Assembly: GCA_009991595.1 (NCBI GenBank) | Contig: JAACVK010000035.1 | Coordinates: forward strand, 1 to 64,000 | From: a bacterium | GTDB lineage: Bacteria; Bdellovibrionota; UBA2428 | DNA: 64,000 nucleotides | Reading direction: 5' to 3' | Shown: positions 46,455 through 54,436 of the stretch, piece after piece | How positions within the stretch are numbered: position 1 is the stretch's first letter | Layout: every line of letters starts with the position of its first letter | Notes under the pieces: generated by a model | The model's database searches: none | Told to the model about the DNA's origin: nothing | What the model saw: the letters and a program-made list of their open reading frames with translations, nothing else | Made by a program: the position numbers and the translations under genes

Positions 46455-47686
46455 TGAATACCAAAGAAGCTCTAAAAAATTATCCAGGTGGAAATTACAT
46501 ATCGACCCTCGACGACATGGAACCCGTCGAAGGAAAGCGCGTTTTTGTAAGGGTTGACTTCAACACTCCCATAAAAGACGGAGTCGTCACCGACAACACC
46601 CGTATTAAGGCTGCTCTCCCCACCCTTGAATTCCTTCTCAACCAAGGAGCTAGAGTCATTTGTGCGTCTCACCTAGGGCGACCAAAGGGAATGGTCAAGG
46701 AAGAACTGTCTCTTGAACCTGTGGCTCAAGAGTTGGGAAAACTACTTGGAAAAGACACTGTTTTCTCACACGAACACTATGGAATGGCTGTAAAAAACGA
46801 AACTCGTGAGTTACGAAAAGGTCACGTCTTAGTGATTGAAAACCTGCGCTTTGATCCCGGAGAAGAAAAAAACTCGGGTGATTTTGCGGGACGCTTAGCC
46901 CACCTAGCAGACTTGTATGTCAACGATGCCTTTGGCACCTGCCACAGAGCCCACGCCAGTGTAGACGCCCTCGCAAGACTCTTTGAAAAAAGATTTTGTG
47001 GCCGACTCTTAGAAAAAGAAATTGCTGCATTAGGCACAATCATGCACAACCCTGAGCGACCTATGACAGCTGTATTGGGTGGAGCTAAAGTCAGCGACAA
47101 AATTAAAGTGGTCGAAACTCTTTCTCAAAAATGTTCTAAAATCTTTATTGGTGGAGCTATGGCCTACACTTTCCTCAGAGCTTTGAAGGTTGAAACCGGC
47201 AAAAGCATGATTGAAAACGACATGGTTGGCACCTGCGCCAAAATGCTCGAAAGAGCCGAAAAAAACAAATGTAAAATCTATCTTCCAGTCGATCACCTAT
47301 TAGCGGATAGCTTCTCTGAACCGGGTGAGGCGATTGTCTCTGACAACGCTCATATTCCTAGCGAAAAAATGGCCTTCGACATCGGACCTAAAACGATTGA
47401 ACTATACACGAGGGAACTCACAGGTAGCCGCACTGTCTTTTGGAATGGGCCCATGGGTGTATTTGAAAAACCACCTTATGATCACGGAACCATGGCAGTT
47501 GCAAAAGCCATTGCCGAGCTGGACGCTCCTATTAAGATTTGTGGAGGCGGCGACAGTGTCGCAGCGCTGAACAAAAGCGGTCTGGCCGACCAGTTCACAC
47601 ACATTTCTACAGGCGGTGGTGCCAGCTTGGAAATGCTAGAAGGCAAACCGATGCCGGGCATAGAAGCTTTAAAAATCTACAAATAA
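46454..47686 (+). CDS. pgk: phosphoglycerate kinase
   Basis: Transfers phosphate from 1,3-bisphosphoglycerate to ADP; 410 residues if started at the ATG overlapping the gap stop (TAATG at 46452-46456). Earlier in-frame ATG (46427) would overlap more. Typical blocks: [56 protein letters not shown] and [10 protein letters not shown], then the terminal [13 protein letters not shown]. No clear Shine-Dalgarno, so translation probably depends on coupling. Confidence 0.95.
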   Translation: MNTKEALKNYPGGNYISTLDDMEPVEGKRVFVRVDFNTPIKDGVVTDNTRIKAALPTLEFLLNQGARVICASHLGRPKGMVKEELSLEPVAQELGKLLGKDTVFSHEHYGMAVKNETRELRKGHVLVIENLRFDPGEEKNSGDFAGRLAHLADLYVNDAFGTCHRAHASVDALARLFEKRFCGRLLEKEIAALGTIMHNPERPMTAVLGGAKVSDKIKVVETLSQKCSKIFIGGAMAYTFLRALKVETGKSMIENDMVGTCAKMLERAEKNKCKIYLPVDHLLADSFSEPGEAIVSDNAHIPSEKMAFDIGPKTIELYTRELTGSRTVFWNGPMGVFEKPPYDHGTMAVAKAIAELDAPIKICGGGDSVAALNKSGLADQFTHISTGGGASLEMLEGKPMPGIEALKIYK

Positions 47687-47715
47687 ACTCGTTTCTAGGG
47701 AGGAATGGAAAAGTT

Positions 47716-48444
47716 ATGATTGTTGCTGGAAATTGGAAAATGTTCAAAACCTCGAAAGAACTCAAAGAGTTTTTTCGTTTATCCAAAGAATTTAAAGTCC
47801 CTACAAACGTCCGTTGCATTGTGGCCCCCAGCCCAACCCTTTTAACCCTAGCTAATCAGCTTTCCGAGGGAACTTCGATTGAAGTCTTCGCTCAAAACTG
47901 CCATTGGGAAGAGCAAGGTGCCTTCACGGGAGAGACTAGTGCTGCTCAAATCCTAGATTGTGGATCGAAGGGCACCCTGATTGGCCATAGCGAACGACGG
48001 CAGTATTTTGCTGAAAGCAATGAAACTTGTTTCAAGCGGCTACAGGCTGCGCGCAAAGCCGATCTGGAAGTCATCTTCTGTGTAGGAGAGCAACTAAAGG
48101 ACCGCGAGCAAGGAAAAACTGAGGCGGTATTAGAGGAACAACTTAAAGATATTGTGAAAGAATTTCGCAGCGACTCCAAAGTCACCTTGGCTTATGAGCC
48201 CGTTTGGGCGATCGGAACCGGAGTAACCGCAACCGTGGAGCAGGTTCGAGATACCCACAATTGGATCAGAAGCTACCTAGAAAAGAATGACTGCGCTTGG
48301 AAGATTCTCTACGGCGGATCGGTGAAGCCTAACAATTTCAAAGAATTAGCATCTCTTCCTGAAGTTTTCGGAGGCCTCGTTGGCGGAGCCTCCCTGGAAG
48401 CAGCAAGCTTTCAAGCGCTCTTGGATTGTTTGACTGATCTCTAG
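47716..48444 (+). CDS. tpiA: triosephosphate isomerase
   Basis: Interconverts dihydroxyacetone phosphate and glyceraldehyde 3-phosphate; 242 residues from ATG 47716, set by GGGAGG upstream and by the family start MIVAGNWKMF. The longer open frame upstream is only non-coding readthrough inside pgk. Catalytic elements: Lys in GNWKM, His in GHSERRQYF, Glu in AYEPVWAIGTG and the phosphate loop YGGSVKP. Part of the glycolytic operon, 29 bases after pgk. Confidence 0.95.
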   Translation: MIVAGNWKMFKTSKELKEFFRLSKEFKVPTNVRCIVAPSPTLLTLANQLSEGTSIEVFAQNCHWEEQGAFTGETSAAQILDCGSKGTLIGHSERRQYFAESNETCFKRLQAARKADLEVIFCVGEQLKDREQGKTEAVLEEQLKDIVKEFRSDSKVTLAYEPVWAIGTGVTATVEQVRDTHNWIRSYLEKNDCAWKILYGGSVKPNNFKELASLPEVFGGLVGGASLEAASFQALLDCLTDL

Positions 48445-48467
48445 GGCTAGGATACACATAAGGCGTA

Positions 48468-48560
48468 ATGGCATTAACACCCGTTCTCACTCTCACTATT
48501 GTTTTGTTTGGGTTTTTAGCGTTTATGATCATGGGCTCAATGGGCCGCGGCGGATTTTAA
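48468..48560 (+). CDS. 30-residue hydrophobic small protein between tpiA and secG
   Basis: A small ORF of 30 codons plus stop, ATG at 48468, TAA at 48558-48560. It encodes a hydrophobic helix (TPVLTLTIVLFGFLAFMIMGSM) with a short basic end RGGF, so it could be a single-pass membrane peptide. AAGG lies 5 bases upstream. The gap to secG is 4 bases. It is too short to recognise by family; conservation in relatives at this site would decide whether it is real. Confidence 0.42.
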   Translation: MALTPVLTLTIVLFGFLAFMIMGSMGRGGF

Positions 48561-48564
48561 AAAT

Positions 48565-48840
48565 ATGGAAAACATCATCACAGGTATTCAAATCGTTTGT
48601 GCAGTTCTCTTGGTTGCAGCTATTTTGATCCAACCTTCAAAAGGCGGTTCCTTCATGGCAGCCAGCACGCAGAACGCTCACATGAGCAATGCACCCACTT
48701 CATTCCTGTTTAAGCTTTCCATGGGACTCATCGCGGTCATTATGGTTTCAAGTCTGGCTTTAAGCCGTTGGGCTATTCAAAGCTCAACTAGTTCTATCAC
48801 CGATAGTGATATTCCAGCAGTTCCTGTTCCAACTGAGTAA
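48565..48840 (+). CDS. secG: preprotein translocase subunit SecG
   Basis: Two-helix component of the SecYEG channel, 91 residues. First helix GIQIVCAVLLVAAILIQPSKGG with the conserved Leu-Gln region (ILIQPSKGG, usually LLQ.GKG), then the short loop and the second helix FKLSMGLIAVIMVSSLALS. The tail is polar. It follows tpiA, as often found. The Asn/Ser loop NAHMSNAPTS is compatible with SecG. Confidence 0.88.
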   Translation: MENIITGIQIVCAVLLVAAILIQPSKGGSFMAASTQNAHMSNAPTSFLFKLSMGLIAVIMVSSLALSRWAIQSSTSSITDSDIPAVPVPTE

Positions 48841-48966
48841 TTTATTTTACAACGAATAACTCTCTGAATTTCTTTTACTTGCTCGAATAAGTGTCTAATT
48901 CCTTTTCACCTTTGGCGCATTTCGTCCTTGGGCCTCCCATGAATAGGGCTATTATCCACTGTTGCT

Positions 48967-49530
48967 ATGTGGACACGTTTAATATCAAAAGCACTTATCA
49001 CGGTTTTAATGACAGCTTCTGCCTCAACATGGGCAAAAGAAGAAGCAGGTCCGCATTTTCTATTCACTGCAGTAAACCCTAAGCTTGCGCCACCAAACGG
49101 CTCAGAAGCCAGTCTAGAAATCAAACAGGATATAAATAGGGCGTCGTGCTCTCTGATCATTAGAGATGCCATCGTCCCAGGAGGCAGTCCTGATATCGTT
49201 CAACGACAATCGCTAAGCCTATACTCCACAAGCCTTGACCCTACCTATGGCTTCTTCAATTTAGAAAATGAAAGATACGATTCACTCAGTTGGACATCAA
49301 AAAAGATTGATCGAGTCGCCATCTATCCCGCCTACCTATACCTAAACAGTGAAAAGCAACTTTGGCTCTTCATCCAAATAATCGAAACCATAAAAGAGCC
49401 TATTAGTATGGCCAATCCTTTTGGCAATAAGGAGACCGTTCACAAAAGTAGCTTCAGCGTGAGAGCGGCACAGGGCAACACTGCCCTGGTTGCAGGCAAA
49501 GTTCAAACTTACCAAATTTCTTGTAACTAA
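48967..49530 (+). CDS. exported protein of unknown function
   Basis: 187 residues with signal peptide MWTRLISKALITVLMTASASTWA. Two Cys (RASCSLIIR and terminal SCN) may form a disulphide. Beta-strand-rich, with IDRVAIYPAYLYLNSEKQLWLFIQIIET. No family recognised. A TTGGGC...TATTAT pair (48928-48955, 16-base spacing) lies just before the start. It converges with the TPM-domain gene, overlapping by 4 bases. Confidence 0.62.
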   Translation: MWTRLISKALITVLMTASASTWAKEEAGPHFLFTAVNPKLAPPNGSEASLEIKQDINRASCSLIIRDAIVPGGSPDIVQRQSLSLYSTSLDPTYGFFNLENERYDSLSWTSKKIDRVAIYPAYLYLNSEKQLWLFIQIIETIKEPISMANPFGNKETVHKSSFSVRAAQGNTALVAGKVQTYQISCN

Positions 49531-50138
49531 TTGCGAAGGTGATCGTCTAATTCGTTTTGATCGTCGGCTTTGATGGGAAAGTGCAAAGCAAGATCTTTTT
49601 CAGCTTCACTAAGTGCTTGAATGAAACTCAAGCCCGGTAAGTGTTTATCAAAATCAGAAGCCAATTTAAGTGACAACTCCTGCCAAAATGAAGCCGGCAT
49701 TTTTTCAACCAAACCTTTGTCAGCCAAGATGTAAACAGCCTTCTCCAACTGGCTCACCAAGATCAACAATCCCGTTCTATCACGAGTGGCAAACACTTCA
49801 TTGTCTAGGAAAAGCCTTCGAGCACGTCGCTCCACTTGTAGTTTTTGCTGCTCCTTGGGAACAAAGAAAATCAAAATCTTCTTACGAGATAACACAAGCA
49901 ATGTACACACAAAGGTTAAAAAACCAAGTAAGCACATCTGCCAAATCTCGACGAGTTCGGCAAGTGAAGCATAAAGGACTAAAGAGAACACCACGGCTAG
50001 CAAAGCCAAGTTACCCTTTTGTAAGTTGTAATCGGAGGAGCTCTCTAAATAGGCGGGAACCACTTCCACAGAGGAAAGGGACTCTATTCGTTGAATCTCA
50101 TCTTCTAGCTTTGTTTTAAATACTGTGTCCATAGTCAT
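49527..50138 (-). CDS. TPM-domain membrane protein
   Basis: 203 residues. Two adjacent hydrophobic helices (about 45-62 and 66-82) precede a TPM-like domain: RARRLFLDNEVFATRDRTGLLILVSQLEKAVYILADKGLVEKMP, then the typical LALHFPIKADDQNEL end. The family lacks a firm function; it occurs with LemA. Third gene of the LemA-TPM-TPM set, 3 bases after the preceding stop. Confidence 0.8.
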   Translation of the reverse strand: MTMDTVFKTKLEDEIQRIESLSSVEVVPAYLESSSDYNLQKGNLALLAVVFSLVLYASLAELVEIWQMCLLGFLTFVCTLLVLSRKKILIFFVPKEQQKLQVERRARRLFLDNEVFATRDRTGLLILVSQLEKAVYILADKGLVEKMPASFWQELSLKLASDFDKHLPGLSFIQALSEAEKDLALHFPIKADDQNELDDHLRN

Positions 50139-50141
50139 ACC

Positions 50142-50849
50142 TCACCAAGACCCCGAAGATCCGCCGCCGCTAAATCCGCCGCCGCCACCACTCCAGCCAC
50201 CGCCTCCGCCGCCGCCCCAGCCGCCAGAGCGACGCCCCGAACTCATCAGAAAAGCAGGCCCCAATAAGCCTAAGCGGCCAGACATCATAAACAAGAAAAA
50301 CAATAGGAATAGAATGTTTGAAAAACGTTTTGATTTACTTTTCTTGGCAGCAACTTTATTGAGATCAGTAGCAACGCCTTTACCACCAGAACGCACATAG
50401 ACTTCTTGAACAGCAGCACTTATTCCCTCGTAAAACCTTCCCTCACGAAATTGAGGCGCCAACAAGTAATCAATGATTCGAGCAGCCATCACATCGGGGA
50501 CAAAGCCCTCAAGGCCTTGGCCAATTTCAAGCCTCATTCGGCGGTCGGATAGCGAGATAAGAAGAAGCGCTCCATTGTCATCTTTTTCGGAGCCTAATTT
50601 CCACTGATCAACAGCGCGAATACTCAAAGATTCAATGGGCTCGCCCTCTAAAGACTTCAACAACCAAACTTGAATCTGAGCCACTTCTCGATAGGCTTGA
50701 AGTCGTTGGGTTAAAACCTGAATCTGTTCAGGCTTTAATACCCCAGCTTCATCAATGACAGCTCTGTTTGAAAGAGCAGGAATCTCAACTCGAGCAAGTG
50801 CAATCAAAGAAAAGAGGGCAAAACAAAAAACTAAGAACTTGCTACGCAC
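50142..50849 (-). CDS. TPM-domain (YgcG-like) exported protein with glycine-rich tail
   Basis: 235 residues: signal peptide (FLVFCFALFSLIALA), TPM domain with VIDEAGVLKPEQI, GALLLISLSDRRMRLEIGQGLEG and AARIIDYLLAPQFREGRFYEGI. A membrane helix near 182-197 follows, then a terminal Gly-Trp-Ser run (about 210-235). The arrangement is that of YgcG-type proteins, thought to help envelope maintenance in an unknown manner. One-base overlap with lemA. Confidence 0.85.
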   Translation of the reverse strand: MRSKFLVFCFALFSLIALARVEIPALSNRAVIDEAGVLKPEQIQVLTQRLQAYREVAQIQVWLLKSLEGEPIESLSIRAVDQWKLGSEKDDNGALLLISLSDRRMRLEIGQGLEGFVPDVMAARIIDYLLAPQFREGRFYEGISAAVQEVYVRSGGKGVATDLNKVAAKKSKSKRFSNILFLLFFLFMMSGRLGLLGPAFLMSSGRRSGGWGGGGGGGWSGGGGGFSGGGSSGSW

Positions 50850-51442
50850 TACAAATCAACTTCGGGTGCTTTTTTCAGTTCGCTTTCATTTTCGACACTA
50901 AACTGAGGCTTTTTCTCGTGATGGAAGATCAACGAGTTGGTTAAACTCGTCGGAAACACAGTTACTAAATTATTAAACTGCTTAATGGTTTCAATGTAGC
51001 GATTTCTAGCAATGGTAATTCTATTCTCAGTGCCCTCTAGCTGGACCTGTAAATCACGAAAGTTCTGATTGGCCTTAAGATCAGGGTATTTTTCAACAAC
51101 CACCATTAACCTAGACAAGGCGGAACTTAAACCGCTTTGTGCTTGTTGGAACTGCTTCAGTGAATTGGCATTGAGAGAACCCACATCAACTTTTGTCTGA
51201 GTCGCCTTAGCTCTTGCTTCCACAACCGCGGTAAGAGTTTCTTTTTCATGAGCCGCATAACCCTTCACAACTTTTACCAAGTTGGGAACAAGGTCCGCGC
51301 GTCGTTGATATTGGTTGAGCACTTCCGCCCAAGAGGCTTCAACTTCGTTGAGTTGACGGGGAATAGATTGCACCCCACAAGAGCTTAAAAAGCTAAGGCT
51401 AAGGACAAGAATAAATATTTTAGAAATTCTTTTCATATCCAT
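50849..51442 (-). CDS. LemA-family lipoprotein
   Basis: About 197 residues, ATG at 51440-51442 (an ATG two codons later is also possible). Lipobox LSSC in ILVLSLSFLSSC. The LemA core is clear: NQYQRRADLVPNLVKVVKGYAAHEKETLTAVVEARAKA, KYPDLKANQNFRDLQVQLEGTENRITIARNRYIE and the end NNLVTVFPTSL. Helical-bundle membrane-associated protein; first of a three-gene set with two TPM proteins. Function undefined. Confidence 0.88.
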   Translation of the reverse strand: MDMKRISKIFILVLSLSFLSSCGVQSIPRQLNEVEASWAEVLNQYQRRADLVPNLVKVVKGYAAHEKETLTAVVEARAKATQTKVDVGSLNANSLKQFQQAQSGLSSALSRLMVVVEKYPDLKANQNFRDLQVQLEGTENRITIARNRYIETIKQFNNLVTVFPTSLTNSLIFHHEKKPQFSVENESELKKAPEVDL

Positions 51443-51474
51443 CACTTATCATAAAGCAAAGCTCCTGGCGAGGA

Positions 51475-51503
51475 TTGACAGAATGCGCCTCTGGGCATAA
51501 AAA
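51475..51503 (+). promoter_or_regulatory. promoter of tRNA-Leu
   Basis: A perfect TTGACA (51475-51480), 17 bases, then TAAAAA (51498-51503), about 21 bases before the mature tRNA. Confidence 0.6.
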
Positions 51504-51524
51504 ACAGGGCTCGCCTCCAAAAAT

Positions 51525-51611
51525 GCTCAGGTGGTGAAATTGGTAGACACGCCAGCTTGAGGGGCTGGTGGGGGCAACCCTGTGCTGGTTCGAGTCCAGT
51601 CCTGAGCACCA
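51525..51611 (+). tRNA. tRNA-Leu (GAG anticodon)
   Basis: 87 bases including the encoded CCA (51609-51611). Acceptor stem GCTCAGG/CCTGAGC. Anticodon stem CCAGC (51552-51556)/GCTGG (51564-51568) with loop TTGAGGG, giving anticodon GAG at 51559-51561 (reads CTC and CTT). There is a long variable arm, as in class II tRNA-Leu. T-arm contains GGTTCGAGTCC. It lies between lemA and map. Confidence 0.96.
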
Positions 51612-51656
51612 AAATCTCGACGTGACACCCTTATCCTCATTCGTTAAAATAACGGG

Positions 51657-52406
51657 ATGTCGATTGATAGTGACAACGATCTCATCGCTCTTAGAAAAAT
51701 TGGCCAAATCGTAGCGAATTGTCTGAAATTCATGGGAAATTGTCTTGAACCCGGCATGACGACCGGAGAACTCGACCAAATCGCTGCTAAGTTTTTAGAA
51801 AAGCATGGCGCTCGCTCTGCCCCTCAGTTAACTTATAATTTTCCTGGCACCACTTGTATTAGCGTCAACGAGGAAATCGCCCATGGAATTCCGGGCATTA
51901 AGAAAATCTTAGCGGGCGACTTAGTTAACATTGATGTTTCAGGTGAACTTAGAGGATTCTTCGCTGACACGGGCGGTTCATTCGTGGTTCCCCCTCAAAG
52001 CAAAGTTAAGCTCAATTTATGCTTAGCCACTCAACAAGCGTTGAAAATGGCCTTACGAGAAGCGAAGGCCGGCAACCCCCTCAACAAGATCGGTCAGGCA
52101 ATCGAACACGAAGCTCAAAAGAACAAACTTACAGTCATCCGTAATTTAGGGAGTCATGGTATAGGACGTGCTTTACACGAAGAACCCGAATTTATCCCTG
52201 GCTTCTACGATCACACGGACCGTCGCGTGCTCCAAGAAAATCAAGTCATCACCATAGAGCCCTTTCTTTCGACAGGAGCACATGAGGTTTTTGATACTGG
52301 TGACGGATGGACCCTGGCTACGAATAAAAGATTTTTGTCTGCACAGTATGAGCACACGCTCGTCATCACAAAAGGCGAACCGCTGATTATGACTCTTGCA
52401 AACTGA
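51657..52406 (+). CDS. map: type I methionine aminopeptidase
   Basis: Removes the N-terminal Met from nascent proteins; 249 residues. The five metal ligands are present: D93 in NIDVSGELRG, D104 in FFADTG, H167 in GSHGIGRALHEEP, E201 in ITIEPF and E232 in AQYEHT. H76 (EIAHGIP) is the substrate-site His. The residue before H167 is Ser where Gly is usual. No clear ribosome-binding site; it may start from its own leader after the tRNA. Confidence 0.92.
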   Translation: MSIDSDNDLIALRKIGQIVANCLKFMGNCLEPGMTTGELDQIAAKFLEKHGARSAPQLTYNFPGTTCISVNEEIAHGIPGIKKILAGDLVNIDVSGELRGFFADTGGSFVVPPQSKVKLNLCLATQQALKMALREAKAGNPLNKIGQAIEHEAQKNKLTVIRNLGSHGIGRALHEEPEFIPGFYDHTDRRVLQENQVITIEPFLSTGAHEVFDTGDGWTLATNKRFLSAQYEHTLVITKGEPLIMTLAN

Positions 52407-52430
52407 TACCGCCCTCAAAAGAGCTAAACC

Positions 52431-52856
52431 TTAATCTTTCTTCCTTTGCAGAAGCTTCTTTCCATCTTCTTCAATCAACCTGAGCTGATCCTCTGGAATA
52501 AATTCTTTCCTTACCCAAAGATTAGCCAAAGCAACATCAAGCTGTTCAATTGAACAGTAAGAGGCCGAACCCGATCGACACCGGAGCCATAGCCATCCAT
52601 GAACATCTTTTTCATCTAACAAGTCTATCAAAGAGGACCAAGCTTGCATCTGCCCCATTACTTTTTCTAATTCACTCGCCATTTTCATAGCCAGGTCTTT
52701 TTCACCCTGTCCTTCAAAGGATCGAATTATAGAAACTGCTTGATTCAGTTTAGAAACAATTCTTTCAGTGCGATTTTCGCGATTCACCGGGGCGAGTGGT
52801 GAGGTTAAGCCTGGCTTTCTCTGATAAAGATGTAAAAGTTCGTGGACACAGGTCAA
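52431..52856 (-). CDS. short protein starting at a HELLH motif, possible truncated metallopeptidase
   Basis: 141 residues from a TTG, with no ATG or GTG available: the frame is open only to a stop near 52897, with about 12 further upstream residues ending DVEPL. HELLH (residues 5-9) resembles the zinc site HExxH, but it lies at the extreme N-terminus, which leaves no room for the fold around it. The rest is a soluble helical protein with CRSGSASYCS. Either a remnant of a longer gene damaged by a frameshift, or a small protein with a chance motif. Family unknown. Confidence 0.4.
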   Translation of the reverse strand: MTCVHELLHLYQRKPGLTSPLAPVNRENRTERIVSKLNQAVSIIRSFEGQGEKDLAMKMASELEKVMGQMQAWSSLIDLLDEKDVHGWLWLRCRSGSASYCSIEQLDVALANLWVRKEFIPEDQLRLIEEDGKKLLQRKKD

Positions 52857-52932
52857 GGGTTCTACATCTTGCTTTTCAAATCGGATTCGTTAGCAAAAAT
52901 ATCGGGCGCAGCTACAACTTGGAGGACAAGAA

Positions 52933-54120
52933 CTACAATCTCAACACATCGCCGCCAAGAGTGGTGAAATAGAGATTCCCATTTTTATCTCTTGCTATGT
53001 CCGTTAACTGAGAACCGACCTTTAATTTTTTATCTTCTAAAAATTTATTACCTGCAATTAAGACAAATAAATAATCGCTGTAGAAATCACCGAAAACATA
53101 TTTTCCAATATATTGTTTATGCCTTTTCCCCTTATAAAACTGCCCGCCTATAATTGATTTTCCGACTTTGGGATTTGGATAAACTAGAACTGGATTAATA
53201 TAGGACTGAGACCCCTTTGCCTTCAAACGCTCGGATTCTTGAAACCCCTCTCTAAAGGGCCAGCCATAATTTCCACCTAATTCAACAACATCTAATTCTT
53301 CCCAACGATGTTGCCCGACGTCTCCGGCCCATATTTTTCCTTCATCGAAGTTGAAGCGGTAAGGATTACGCAAACCATAGGCAAAGATTTCTTTCCTCTC
53401 AGCCCCTTGGCTCTTGGCAAACGGGTTAGTGGGGGGAATTTTGTAGGGAACTCCTTGAACATCAATTCTTAGAATTTTTCCAAGTAAATTCGTCTTATCC
53501 TGTGCATTTCCAATTCCCTTAGTGTGCTTGGAGCCAACATCATGAGCCGCACCTCCGTCCCCTAAAGCAATATACAAGAAACCATCAGGACCAAACTCAA
53601 GATCACCTCCATTGTGATTTCCCTGAGGCTGAGGGATTTTTAAAAGGACTCTTTCACTTTTAGGATCTGCCTTATTTAGCTTGGTGCTTGAGGCACTAAA
53701 TTCACTTACAACCGCTACATGATCAAAAGAACTCTCACTTAACTCGGAATGACTATAATGAACGTAGAACTTTCCGTATCCGGGTAGAGAAACATTTGAA
53801 AAGTTGGGATGAAGCGCAAAACCAATCAAACCTCGCTCCGAACCATTGGCAGTCTTCTTTGTTAAATCTAAAAACAACGTTTTCACAGTGCCATTGACTT
53901 TAAATAGCTCCCCTTCAAGAGTGGCCACATACAAAACACCCTCCCCTTCAAGAGAAGGCTCAACAACATTGGCTCCTGGCAAAGTAAAAAGTTTTTCTAA
54001 AACCCCCTGAGGCTTTGCTTCCGCCAGAAATTGAAGTCCTAGAAAACCAAACAAAAGTCCCAAGCTAAAATGATTGAAAAAAACAGAAAGCATCCTGGCC
54101 GAGAATACACCAATTTTCAC
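52933..54120 (-). CDS. PQQ-dependent aldose sugar dehydrogenase-like protein
   Basis: 395 residues with signal peptide (HFSLGLLFGFLGLQFLAEA). Six-bladed propeller of the glucose/sorbosone dehydrogenase family: LFLDLTKKTANGSERGLIGFALHP (with GL-x-G-x-A-x-HP), PQPQGNHNGGDLEFGPDGFLYIALGDGG (calcium/PQQ His), YGLRNPYRFNFD, WAGDVGQHRWEELD and GGNYGWPFREG. The family oxidises sugars in the periplasm and passes electrons to a quinone or acceptor. PQQ synthesis genes are not in the window. Divergent from the 649-residue unknown protein. Confidence 0.86.
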   Translation of the reverse strand: MKIGVFSARMLSVFFNHFSLGLLFGFLGLQFLAEAKPQGVLEKLFTLPGANVVEPSLEGEGVLYVATLEGELFKVNGTVKTLFLDLTKKTANGSERGLIGFALHPNFSNVSLPGYGKFYVHYSHSELSESSFDHVAVVSEFSASSTKLNKADPKSERVLLKIPQPQGNHNGGDLEFGPDGFLYIALGDGGAAHDVGSKHTKGIGNAQDKTNLLGKILRIDVQGVPYKIPPTNPFAKSQGAERKEIFAYGLRNPYRFNFDEGKIWAGDVGQHRWEELDVVELGGNYGWPFREGFQESERLKAKGSQSYINPVLVYPNPKVGKSIIGGQFYKGKRHKQYIGKYVFGDFYSDYLFVLIAGNKFLEDKKLKVGSQLTDIARDKNGNLYFTTLGGDVLRL

Positions 54121-54436
54121 TCAACTTTGAACCGAAGGCCACTCGAATATTGAAGTTATCCACTCCTCAGTTACCCCAAAACCCTCCAATTTAAGAACTT
54201 GTAAGGCTTTTATGTGTGGTTAAAAGAGAACACATTAACCACTCGAAATAGCTAGAGTTATCTCGCACCATGTCATTCTCAAAACGAAAATAACCGGGTT
54301 TAAGTGGAATTTTTCCAAAAACTTTAACTTGACGCATGCAGCTAACCATAATTATGACCCGCGTTAGACGCGATGAAGCAGAAAACTCGGTGGTTACTAA
54401 ACACAGCTATTCAGGCGTGATTGGAGTGAAGTATTT
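54121..54436. other. intergenic region with promoters of divergent genes
   Basis: 316 bases between the sugar dehydrogenase and the 649-residue protein, both starting outward. I see no ORF or RNA gene. A TTGACG with TAATTAT 14 bases later (about 54329-54355) is a weak promoter candidate for the plus-strand gene, which has GGAG before its ATG. Confidence 0.4.

Noticed and set aside
47539-47715. N-terminal extension of triosephosphate isomerase
   Set aside because: The extra 59 residues lie inside pgk and are not isomerase-like; the ATG at 47716 has GGGAGG.
49670-50119. 149-residue plus-strand frame
   Set aside because: Opposite the TPM-domain gene; Lys/Arg/Ser-rich without homology pattern.
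50150-50235. Short repeat-rich GC stretch that might be a repeat array
   Set aside because: It encodes the Gly/Trp/Ser tail of the TPM protein; codon-level repetition explains it.
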